Source: Methylobacterium frigidaeris (lineage in GTDB: Bacteria > Pseudomonadota > Alphaproteobacteria > Rhizobiales > Beijerinckiaceae). From it: a DNA stretch of 64,000 nt. The translations under genes were made by a program, and so were the position numbers. The stretch covers positions 46,210-110,209 of the forward strand of contig NZ_BPQJ01000023.1 in the NCBI RefSeq assembly GCF_022179185.1, read 5' to 3'. The notes under the pieces were generated by a model. The model made no database searches. It was not told where the DNA came from and saw only the letters and a list, made by a program, of their open reading frames with translations. The number at the start of each line of letters is the position of its first letter. Position 1 is the first letter of the stretch. Below, piece after piece: positions 41,989-59,219 of this stretch.

Positions 41989-42876
41989 ATGGAACGTGCG
42001 CAAGCCGCCGCCCTCGCCAGCGCCGGGGTCGGGCTCTTGGTGCTCGCCCTCAAGTTCGGCGCCTGGTGGATCACCGGGAGCCTCGCGCTCTATTCGGATG
42101 CCCTCGAGAGCATCATCAACGTGGTGGCGGCGATGACCGCGTTCGTGGCGCTTCGCGTCGCCGCCCAGCCTGCCGACCAGAACCACCCCTACGGCCACCA
42201 CAAGGCCGAGTACTTCTCGGCGGTGATCGAGGGCGCGCTGATCATCGTCGCCGCGGTGGTGATCCTGCGCGACGCCTACGACGCGCTCCAGGCGCCCAAG
42301 ACTCTCGACGCGCCGCTGGTCGGCGTCGCGGTGAACGGTGTCGCCACGGTGATCAACCTGGTCTGGGGCGTGATGCTGGTCCGACGCGGTCGCGACTGGC
42401 GCTCGCCGGCCCTGGTGGCGGACGGCAAGCACGTGCTGGCCGACGTGGTCACCTCCGGCGGCGTGCTGATCGGGCTGGGGCTTGCCACGGCGACCGGCTG
42501 GGCGATCCTCGATCCGGTCATCGCCGTGGTGGTGGCGCTCAACATCCTGTGGTCGGGCGGCGCCATGGTGCGCGACTCGGTGAGCGGCCTGATGGACCAG
42601 GCGGCCCCGGCCGAGATGGTGACGCAGATCCGCCGGCTGATCTCCGAGCACGGCGAGGGCGCGCTGGAGGCCCACGACGTGCGCACCCGCCATGCCGGCC
42701 AGGTCACCTTCATCGATTTCCACCTCGTGGTGCCGGGCGAGATGACGGTGGCGGAATCGCATGCGATCTGCGACCGGCTCGAGGCGGCGATCGAGGGCGC
42801 AGTGGAGGGGGCCGTGGTGACGATCCACGTCGAGCCCGCCGAGGAGGCCAAGCAGCGCGGCCTGCCGGTTATCTGA
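41989..42876 (+). CDS. Cation diffusion facilitator (metal efflux)
   Basis: A 295-residue inner-membrane transporter, probably exporting Zn, Fe or Co by proton exchange. Six hydrophobic segments are visible. YSDALESIINVVAAMTAF and LVADGKHVLADVVTSGG carry the transport-site aspartate/histidine pairs, and YGHHKAEYFSAVIEG sits in the second helix region. The cytoplasmic tail (VRTRHAGQVTFIDFHLVV, then ATIHV-like VVTIHVEP) is the dimerising domain. The ATG at 41989 precedes MERAQAAALASAGVG, the usual start. Metal specificity cannot be read from this alone. Confidence 0.9.
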   Translation: MERAQAAALASAGVGLLVLALKFGAWWITGSLALYSDALESIINVVAAMTAFVALRVAAQPADQNHPYGHHKAEYFSAVIEGALIIVAAVVILRDAYDALQAPKTLDAPLVGVAVNGVATVINLVWGVMLVRRGRDWRSPALVADGKHVLADVVTSGGVLIGLGLATATGWAILDPVIAVVVALNILWSGGAMVRDSVSGLMDQAAPAEMVTQIRRLISEHGEGALEAHDVRTRHAGQVTFIDFHLVVPGEMTVAESHAICDRLEAAIEGAVEGAVVTIHVEPAEEAKQRGLPVI

Positions 42877-42943
42877 GCGTCGGCCCCTTGCGGGACACGG
42901 CCCCGGCCGGCGACAACGCCCGCGCAATGGAGGATGGACCGGC

Positions 42944-43240
42944 GTGACGGGCAGCGACGACGATTACGTGTACGACGAGGCGACGGGCGAGTGGCGCCCC
43001 GCCGGCGAGATGAAGGCGGCCGCGACCCGGGAGGTGCGCGATGCCTCCGGCAACCTCCTGAGCGACGGCGACTCCGTCACCCTGATCAAGGACCTGAAGG
43101 TCAAGGGCGCGAACCAGACCCTCAAGCAGGGCACGGTGATCCGCTCGATCCGCCTCACCGACAGCGACGACGAGATCGATTGCCGCCACGACGCGATCAA
43201 GGGCCTGGTGCTGCGCACGGAGTTCGTGCGCAAGCGCTAA
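42944..43240 (+). CDS. PhnA/YjdM-like protein lacking the zinc ribbon
   Basis: A 98-residue protein. The C-terminal 70 residues match PhnA/YjdM closely: VRDASGNLLSDGDSVTLIKD, LKVKGANQTLKQGTVIRSI and LRTEFVRKR. The N-terminus (MTGSDDDYVYDEATGEWRPA) has no cysteines where YjdM carries its CPxC zinc ribbon. The GTG start has GGAGG 10 bases upstream. Although named for alkylphosphonate utilisation, this family has no proven role there. The CDF gene ends about 70 bases upstream. Confidence 0.85.
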   Translation: MTGSDDDYVYDEATGEWRPAGEMKAAATREVRDASGNLLSDGDSVTLIKDLKVKGANQTLKQGTVIRSIRLTDSDDEIDCRHDAIKGLVLRTEFVRKR

Positions 43241-43249
43241 CGTCGGCCG

Positions 43250-44458
43250 TCACCGCGGGGTCAGCACCGGCACCATCCGGCGCATCGCCTCGGTGAGATC
43301 GGCGGCGGAGCGGGCGAAGCAGAGCCGCAAGAATCCCTCGCCGCCGGGACCGAAGGCCGAGCCGGGGGCGAGCCCGACATTGGCCTCGTCGACGATGCGC
43401 TTGGCGAGGCAGATGTCCTCCGGCTCGGCCGGCACCCGCGGGAAGGCGTAGAACGCGCCGGGCGGGGCCGGCAGCTCGACGCCCGGCACCGCGCGCAAGG
43501 CGTCGCAGACGATGGCCCGCCCGGCGCGGGCCTGCGCCACCTGCTCGGCGATCAGCGATTCCCCTTCCCGGATCGCCGTGACGGCGGCGTGCTGCAGGAA
43601 GGTGGCGACGCCGGACGTGCCGTAGAGGACGAGCCCGTCGACGATCCGCCCGATCGACGCGGGTCCTTCGAGCCAGCCGACCCGCCAGCCGGTCATCGCC
43701 CAGTTCTTGGAGAAGGTCTGGACGAACAGCACCCGGTCGCGGTCCTCGGGCTGCCAGACGTCGCGGATCGACGGCGCCCGGCCGAGTTCGGCATGGGCCG
43801 GGTCGAAGCAGAACCGGCCGTAGATCTCGTCGGCGACGATCCACAGGCGATGCCGCCGGGCAATCGTCAGCACCGCCTCGAGGTCGGCCCGGGTCGCGAC
43901 CCAGCCGGTCGGGTTCGCCGGGGTGTTGAGGACGATGGCGCGGGTGCGCGGGGTGATCGCCGCCGCGATCCGGGCGATGTCGAGGCTCCAGCCGTCCGTC
44001 GCATCGAACTGCATCGGCACCGGGACCGGGCGCGCGCCCTGCATCGCGACCGCGCCGAAGAAGTTCGACCAGGTCGGCGTCGGCAGCACCACCTCGTCGC
44101 CGGGCTCGGCGGCGATGCGGATCGCGGTGTGGAAGGCGTGCATGCCCCCCACCGTCACGAAGAACCGCTCCGGCCCGACGGGATCGCCGTAGAGCCGCGA
44201 GACGTACTCGGCCAGGGCCTCGCGCAGGGCCGGGATGCCGAGCATCCGGGTGTAGAAGGTGGCGCCGTCGCGAAGGGCCCGCTGCGCCGCCTCGCCGATG
44301 AAGGCCGGCGTCGGCCGGTCGCCCTCCCCGACCCAGAGCGGGATCAGGCCGGGCCGCTCGACGCCGTAGGCCACGAGCTCGCCGATGCCGCTCGGCAGCA
44401 CCCCGGCCGCCTCGCGGCTCACCGGCGGCATCGTGTCGGGCAGGGGCGGGACGGTCAT
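43250..44458 (-). CDS. Class I/II PLP-dependent aminotransferase
   Basis: This is a 402-residue enzyme. IVLNTPANPTGWVATRADLE contains the substrate-binding NPTG, VADEIYGRF the cofactor aspartate and tyrosine, and FVQTFSKNWAMTGWRVGWLE the PLP-binding lysine. This pattern belongs to the aspartate/aromatic aminotransferase fold I. The amino-acid specificity is not decided by sequence. The ATG at 44458 gives MTVPPLPDTMPPVSREAAGV and is chosen over an upstream in-frame codon at 44500. It converges with the PhnA-like gene, 9 bases apart. Confidence 0.9.
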   Translation of the reverse strand: MTVPPLPDTMPPVSREAAGVLPSGIGELVAYGVERPGLIPLWVGEGDRPTPAFIGEAAQRALRDGATFYTRMLGIPALREALAEYVSRLYGDPVGPERFFVTVGGMHAFHTAIRIAAEPGDEVVLPTPTWSNFFGAVAMQGARPVPVPMQFDATDGWSLDIARIAAAITPRTRAIVLNTPANPTGWVATRADLEAVLTIARRHRLWIVADEIYGRFCFDPAHAELGRAPSIRDVWQPEDRDRVLFVQTFSKNWAMTGWRVGWLEGPASIGRIVDGLVLYGTSGVATFLQHAAVTAIREGESLIAEQVAQARAGRAIVCDALRAVPGVELPAPPGAFYAFPRVPAEPEDICLAKRIVDEANVGLAPGSAFGPGGEGFLRLCFARSAADLTEAMRRMVPVLTPR

Positions 44459-44907
44459 GCGGGGTCTCACCGGACGAAACGGGAGACCGAGCCATGACAA
44501 GCGGAACGGCCGGGCGCAAGCCAGAATGGTGCACGACGGTGAACCAGGGTCATGCGTGCAGGCGCATCCTCAGTCGCAACCCACGCCCCTTTCCCGGACG
44601 AGCGAAACGAAGTGGAGGGAGATCCGGCATCCAGCAGAGGAAGTGCTGCGAGGCGGCCCTGTACGACGCACCGTTACAGACATACGGACGCTTCGCGACT
44701 TTTCGTGCTGGATCCCGGATCTCCTTGCGCCGACGCTGCACTCGTCCGGGAAACGGGCTCGGTCAACTGGCAGGAGTGTTGCCAACCCCCTGGTATCGGC
44801 ATGGGCCGCGACGCGGGCCGTCGTAGGCCGGAGCGGAAAGCAATTCGGGTCCGCACCACGATCTCCGACCGGCGCGACCCCGCGGGGCCGCGCCGGTCGG
44901 GCAAGTC
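44459..44907. other. Intergenic region containing an IRIS-type palindrome
   Basis: About 450 bases between the aminotransferase start and the end of glgB, both on the minus strand. The central 164 bases are the inverted-repeat element described separately. The rest shows no gene. A GC-rich stretch near 44875-44900 (GCGGGGCCGCGCCGG) may help terminate the glgB operon. Confidence 0.5.
44590..44753. repeat. 164-base imperfect palindromic repeat (MITE/RIME-like)
   Basis: Outer arms TTTCCCGGACGAG (44590-44602) and CTCGTCCGGGAAA (44741-44753) are perfectly complementary. Inner arms GGAGATCCGGCATCCAGCA and TGCTGGATCCCGGATCTCC pair with one mismatch. This design is common in intergenic repeats of alphaproteobacteria. 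No coding capacity. Confidence 0.8.
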
Positions 44908-47409
<2,502 letters not shown>

Positions 47410-47412
47410 GGG

Positions 47413-50676
<3,264 letters not shown>

Positions 50677-50808
50677 CGCGTCAGAGCCTCATTCGATCGG
50701 GTCGTGGCGCCGGGCTGATGGCGTTGGCTCAACGCGGGGCGCCGGGGAGAGTTCGGATGAGCCTGGCCGGCGCGGGCGGATCGTCCGCTCGCGCCGCGAC
50801 AGGCTCGG

Positions 50809-54216
<3,408 letters not shown>

Positions 54217-54295
54217 CGGCCCGATCCTGCCTGCTCTCTCTCGATCATCTCAGGCGGGCTCAGCCGTACCCGCGGGTGCGGCCGAGCCCGGGGTC

Positions 54296-57200
54296 TCAAC
54301 TGGCGGACTGACGCAGAACCGCCAGGGGGAGGCGCGCGAAGAGTCGCTCGACGGGCAGCCTTCCGCCCTCCGCCCGCACCTCGTCGCCCGTCACCAGGTC
54401 GCGCCAGACGCTGCCCTCCGGCACCGGCAGCGCGGTCCCGGCGAAGGCGCCGGCGAGGCGCGGGCCGTCCTCGGCCGCGACGCGGCGGGGCACCGCCACC
54501 AGAAGGTCGCCGGCCTCCGAGCCCGCGGTCGCGTCCTGGCGCAGGAAGGCGACGACGCGATCCGCCCCCTCTCCCTCGGCCGCGACCGGCGCGTAGTCGG
54601 CCTCGGCGTAGAAGCTTGGGAATGCGGCGCGGTCGGCGAGCAGGCGCGCCAGGACCGCCTGCTTGATCCGCCCGTCCGGCCAGGAGGCGAGCAGGTCTTC
54701 CAGGGCCACGTCCTGCGAGAGCGCCGCCTCGCGCTCGGCGTAGTCGACCGGGCGGCGGTTGTCGGGATCGACGAAGGAGAAGTCCCAGAACTCCGTGCCC
54801 TGGTAGATGTCGGGCAGGCCCGGCAGGGTGCATTTCAGCGCCGAGCGCGCGAGGCCCGTCACCATGCCGACCCGCGCCAGCCGCTCGGCGAAGGGCCGGA
54901 ACTCGCGCAGGAAATCCGAGCCCGGCGCCACCAGGGCGTCGAACAGCCTGGCGACCGCGCCCTCGTAGGCCTCGTCGACATTGACCCAGCTCGACCGGCG
55001 CTTGCCCTCGCGCATCGCCTTCTCGGCATAGGCACCGAGGCGCTTGCGGAACTCCTCGACGGCCTTCGGATCGGGCGTGTCGGTCAGCAGCTCCAGCGGC
55101 CAGGCGCCGAGGATCGCCTGGAGGAACATCCACTGGTCGTTGGCGTCGGGCGCGGCCTCGCCCTCGACCTCGGAGAGGTGCGGCTTCACCAGCCGGCCCC
55201 ACGACGCCCAAGCCTCCGCCCACTCCTCCGGGATCTCGGAGAGCGCCAGCAGCCGTGTGCGGGCGTCCTCGCCGCGCTTGGTGTCGTGGGTGGCCGTGGT
55301 GATCATCGCGTTCGGCCAGTCGCGGGCACGGGCGGCCTGGAGCGCGTGGAAATGGTCCGCCGGCAACCCGTACTCGCCGGGATCGCCCCCGACCTCGTTG
55401 AGCGCCAGAAGCTCGACGAAGCGGTAGAACAGCGTGTCCTCCAGGCTCTTCGCCATCACCGGGCCGGTGAGCTGCTGGAAGCGGCGGCGGAAGCGGCGCA
55501 CCACCTCGGGATCGGGCCGGCCCGGTCCCTCGGTGTCGAGCCGCCCGAGAAGCACCCGTTCGGCGAAGTCGTGCACCGAGCGGTCGGGCAGGCTGGAGCG
55601 GCGCTTGGCCTTGCGCACCGTGTCGCCGATGAGCTTCAGGTCCTCGGCCTCGATCTCGTTCTCGTCGAGCTCCTGAGACAGGTAGCTGCGATAGACCGGG
55701 AAGCGGGCGATGATCTCGGACAGGGCCTGGCGCAGGGCATTGACCGAGAAGTCGCGGGTGCGCCGGTCGGCATCCGCGATCTGCTTGAGGTCCGAGGTCA
55801 GCACCTCCAGCTCGCTGGCGAAGCTCGTCTCCAGGATCTCGCCCTTCACATTGCGCAGGAGCCAGCCATAGGGCTCGTCCATGCCGGTCGCCCCGGCATA
55901 GAGGCGCGCCACCGCCTCGCGCTGGCCCTGGTCGACGAACAGCCCGTCGATCTGGTTGAGCACGTCGTAGCCGGTGGTGCCGGCGATCGGCCACGGCCGC
56001 AGTTTCTCGCCCGGCTCCAGGATCTTCTCGACCACGATGTAGAAGCCGGGGCCAAGGGCCGCCTGAAGCGCGCGGGCATAGCCCGCCGGATCGGCGAGGC
56101 CGTCGATGTGGTCGATGCGCAAGCCGTCGATCCGTCCCTCGCGGATCTGGCGGAAGAGCATGTCGTGGGCGCCCTCGAACACCCGCCTGTCCTCGACCTT
56201 GAGGCCGGCGAGCGAGTTCACGTCGAAGAAGCGGCGGTAATTGATGTCGCTCGCCGCGACCCGCCAATGGGCGAGGCGGTAGGCCTGGGCCTCGAGGATG
56301 CGGTGGAGCGCCCCGAAGCTGTCGGGATGGCCCTTGAAGCCGTTGACCAGGGTCACGGCGCGGTCGATCGCCGCCTTCAGATCGGCTGAGGCCGCGACCG
56401 CGTGGGCGAGGCGCCGCTTCAGCCCCTCGGCCTCCTCCGGGAAGGCGGCTTGGCGCTCAGTATTGGTCTCGTCGCCCATCCGGCGCAGGCGCTCGGAGAT
56501 CGACAGGACTTCCGCCGAGGCCTCGTCGCCGACCTCCGGAAGCGCCGCGAGCGCCCGGTCGAGGACGATCGGGTAGCTGAGCGGGTTGACCGGGAAGCGG
56601 TGCTCGAAGTGCCAGACGCTGAGGGAGCCCTCCTCCGGGTCGAAGGCGAGCTTCAGGTCACCCTTCTCCAGCGCCTCGCCGTAGCGGTCGCCGAGGAACG
56701 GCACCACGAGCTTGTTGCGGGCGCCGAGCCGGCCCCAGTCGATGTCGAAGGCGTCGGCCGCCGGCGACAGCGCGCCCCATTCGAGCACCGAGAGCCACCA
56801 CGGGTTGTCGGCGCCGCCGACGCCCATGTGGTTGGGCACGATGTCGAGCAGGAACTTCAGGCCATGCGCTTTCAGCGTGTCGCTGAAGCGCACGAAGGCC
56901 TCCTCGCCGCCGAGTTCCGGATTGATCTCGCGGTGGTCGACGATGTCGTAGCCGTGCATCGAGCCCGGCCGCGCCTTGTGGATCGGCGACGCGTAGACGT
57001 GGCTGATGCCGAGCTTCGCCAGATACGGAATGATCTTCGCCGCGTGGTCGAAGGTGAAGTCCTTGTGGAATTGCAGCCGGTAGGTCGCCCGCGGCGGCGG
57101 CGAGGCGAGCCGGGCTGCGCCCGAGCGCGGCCCCCGCTCCTCCGCCGACAGCGAGGCGGCGAGCTTGGCGAGCGGACCGCCCGATTCTGCGATCGCCGCG

Positions 57201-59218
57201 AGGTCGCGGTCGAGCTTGCGGCGCCAGTTCGGGTAGCCCTCGGTGACGCCCGGCATGTTGGCCTGGCTCACCTCGCCGAGGATGTCCTCGTACTGCACGG
57301 CGGTGAGCACCGACGGCGCCCGGGCGAGGAAGCGCACGGCGGCCTCGAAGGGCGGCTCGCCCGGCACCTCGGCGATGGGGATCAGGCCCTCCTGGTTCAG
57401 CGCCTCGGCGAGCCGCCGGCGCTCGTGCACCCGCTCCTCGCGCTCGGCGCCCGCCCGCTCGGCGTCGTACAGGCCGAGCGACTGACGCAGCTCCGTGTCG
57501 ACCCCGCGCCACCAGCCGACGAAGGTCGGCAGGTCGTGGGTGGTGATGGCGCAGAGCGCGTCGCGCGGGTACTCCGCCGGGCGCTTGAACACCCCGCCCT
57601 CGCCGCGCTCGAAGGACAGGATGCGGTAGCTCAGGATGCCGGCCTGCATCAGCGCGTCGGAGAAGCCGGCCGGCGCAGTGCCGAGGTCTTCCGCGATGAC
57701 GAGGCACTTCGCCCGGTGGCTCTCGAGGCGCAGCACCGCCAGCATCGCCTCGAACGGCATCGCCACGTAGGCGCCGCCCTTGGCGCCCGCGCCGACCGGG
57801 ATCAGGAACAGCCGGGCGAGCTGGAAGGCGTGGTCGATGCGGATCGCGCCTGCGTGCCGCATGTTGGCCTGGACGAGCGCCCGGAAGGCCGCGAGCCCGT
57901 CACGCTCCAGTTCCAGCGGATCGAAGGGCGGCAGGCCCCAATCCTGGCCGTTCGGCGCCAGGATATCCGGCGGCGCGCCGATCGACAGGCCGGCGGCGAA
58001 GCGCTCCGGATGCGACCAGATCTCCGAGCCGCCGCGATCCGCCCCGACCGCGAGGTCGCGGTAGAGACCGAGGCGCATGCCCGAGGCGAGACCCTGCGCG
58101 GCGGCACGAGCGAGCTGCCGGTCGGCGAGGAATTGCAGCCAGGCGTGGTAGGCGACCCGTTCCTGGTACTCGGCCGCGAAGGCCGTGACCTCCGGCGTCC
58201 CGTTGCGGCGATAGGCCTCCGGCCAGTCGCCGAGCCAGTGGGCGCCCTTCTCCGAAAAGTGCTCGGCCAGGGCCTCGAAGGTGGCGTGGGCCTCCAGGTT
58301 CTCGCCGAAGGTGGCCCGGAAGGCGAGATACTCGGTGTCCCGCCCGGCCCGGGCCGGCGAATCCTGCCACAGCGCCTCGAGCACCGGGCTCAAGACCTGC
58401 CAGACGCCCGCGTGGTCGACGAGCGAGGCGTCGCGCAGGCGCGCGATCTCGGGCGCGGCGTCCTTGAGGAGGCGCTCGGCCCGGCTGCCGGCGAGGCCCG
58501 GCAGGGACGTCGGGTCGATGTAGAGGGTTTCGAGGAACAGCCGCGAGGACGGCGAGTAGGGCGAGACCTTCTGGCGGTCGGTCGAGAACAGGGCGTGGAC
58601 CGGGCTCAACCCTAGGAAGGCCGCGCCCCGGGCGCCGGCATCCGCCGCGGCCCGGCCGGCATCGGCGTAGGTGCCGATGCCGAGATTGTCCTTCGAGCGC
58701 AGGCCGTAGAGCTGCGCCGCGAGGCCCCAATCCCGGGCGCCCTCGTCGCCCAGCGCCCGCGGGCGCCAGCAGCGCTGGGGCGCGGCGATCACCATGGCCT
58801 CGGCGCGCTGATCGCCGAGCGTCACGGTCAGGCGGTGATAGCCGGGGGTGAGCGGCGGCAGCTCGATCGTGCCGGTCTCGGGCGTCAGCGCCACGCGCCC
58901 GTCGCGGGCCGTGCCGCGCTCGTCGACGATCCGCCAGCTCACCGTACCGGAGGCCTCTCCCGGCCGGACCGGCACCCGCGCCGCGCGGCGCGCCTCGACC
59001 GGCACCAGCGGCGGCACGAGGCCGTGGCGAAGCGAGCGGATGCGACCGAGGCTCGCCTGCGCCTCCGCGTCGGTGCCCGCCGGCAGGCCGAGGGCGGCGA
59101 GCAGCCCCTGGCGCACGTCGAGCGGGGTCTCGACGCGCTGGCCGAAGGCGTCGGTGTAGTCCGCGGCGATGCCCGCCTCATCGGCGAGCCGCGCGACGAC
59201 ATCCTCGGTCACGGCCAT
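54296..59218 (-). CDS. treY: 4-alpha-glucanotransferase fused to maltooligosyltrehalose synthase
   Basis: A 1640-residue fusion. Residues 1 to about 690 are MalQ (GH77): SPYSPSSRLFLETLYIDP, AIRIDHAFQLARLFLIPVG (nucleophile Asp near 461), LVIAEDLGTAPAGFSDALMQ (Glu near 508) and CAITTHDLPTFVGWW (Asp near 562). From about 705 it is TreY (GH13_26): RATYRLQFHKDFTFDHAAKI, then ASPIHKARPGSMHGYDIVDH, GLRIDHIDGLADPAGYA (near 1035) and YIVVEKILEPGEKLRPWPI. TreY turns the reducing end of a maltooligosaccharide into trehalosyl form for TreZ, and MalQ would reshape the chains. One base separates its start from the treZ stop. Confidence 0.95.
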   Translation of the reverse strand: MAVTEDVVARLADEAGIAADYTDAFGQRVETPLDVRQGLLAALGLPAGTDAEAQASLGRIRSLRHGLVPPLVPVEARRAARVPVRPGEASGTVSWRIVDERGTARDGRVALTPETGTIELPPLTPGYHRLTVTLGDQRAEAMVIAAPQRCWRPRALGDEGARDWGLAAQLYGLRSKDNLGIGTYADAGRAAADAGARGAAFLGLSPVHALFSTDRQKVSPYSPSSRLFLETLYIDPTSLPGLAGSRAERLLKDAAPEIARLRDASLVDHAGVWQVLSPVLEALWQDSPARAGRDTEYLAFRATFGENLEAHATFEALAEHFSEKGAHWLGDWPEAYRRNGTPEVTAFAAEYQERVAYHAWLQFLADRQLARAAAQGLASGMRLGLYRDLAVGADRGGSEIWSHPERFAAGLSIGAPPDILAPNGQDWGLPPFDPLELERDGLAAFRALVQANMRHAGAIRIDHAFQLARLFLIPVGAGAKGGAYVAMPFEAMLAVLRLESHRAKCLVIAEDLGTAPAGFSDALMQAGILSYRILSFERGEGGVFKRPAEYPRDALCAITTHDLPTFVGWWRGVDTELRQSLGLYDAERAGAEREERVHERRRLAEALNQEGLIPIAEVPGEPPFEAAVRFLARAPSVLTAVQYEDILGEVSQANMPGVTEGYPNWRRKLDRDLAAIAESGGPLAKLAASLSAEERGPRSGAARLASPPPRATYRLQFHKDFTFDHAAKIIPYLAKLGISHVYASPIHKARPGSMHGYDIVDHREINPELGGEEAFVRFSDTLKAHGLKFLLDIVPNHMGVGGADNPWWLSVLEWGALSPAADAFDIDWGRLGARNKLVVPFLGDRYGEALEKGDLKLAFDPEEGSLSVWHFEHRFPVNPLSYPIVLDRALAALPEVGDEASAEVLSISERLRRMGDETNTERQAAFPEEAEGLKRRLAHAVAASADLKAAIDRAVTLVNGFKGHPDSFGALHRILEAQAYRLAHWRVAASDINYRRFFDVNSLAGLKVEDRRVFEGAHDMLFRQIREGRIDGLRIDHIDGLADPAGYARALQAALGPGFYIVVEKILEPGEKLRPWPIAGTTGYDVLNQIDGLFVDQGQREAVARLYAGATGMDEPYGWLLRNVKGEILETSFASELEVLTSDLKQIADADRRTRDFSVNALRQALSEIIARFPVYRSYLSQELDENEIEAEDLKLIGDTVRKAKRRSSLPDRSVHDFAERVLLGRLDTEGPGRPDPEVVRRFRRRFQQLTGPVMAKSLEDTLFYRFVELLALNEVGGDPGEYGLPADHFHALQAARARDWPNAMITTATHDTKRGEDARTRLLALSEIPEEWAEAWASWGRLVKPHLSEVEGEAAPDANDQWMFLQAILGAWPLELLTDTPDPKAVEEFRKRLGAYAEKAMREGKRRSSWVNVDEAYEGAVARLFDALVAPGSDFLREFRPFAERLARVGMVTGLARSALKCTLPGLPDIYQGTEFWDFSFVDPDNRRPVDYAEREAALSQDVALEDLLASWPDGRIKQAVLARLLADRAAFPSFYAEADYAPVAAEGEGADRVVAFLRQDATAGSEAGDLLVAVPRRVAAEDGPRLAGAFAGTALPVPEGSVWRDLVTGDEVRAEGGRLPVERLFARLPLAVLRQSAS

Positions 59219-59219
59219 C

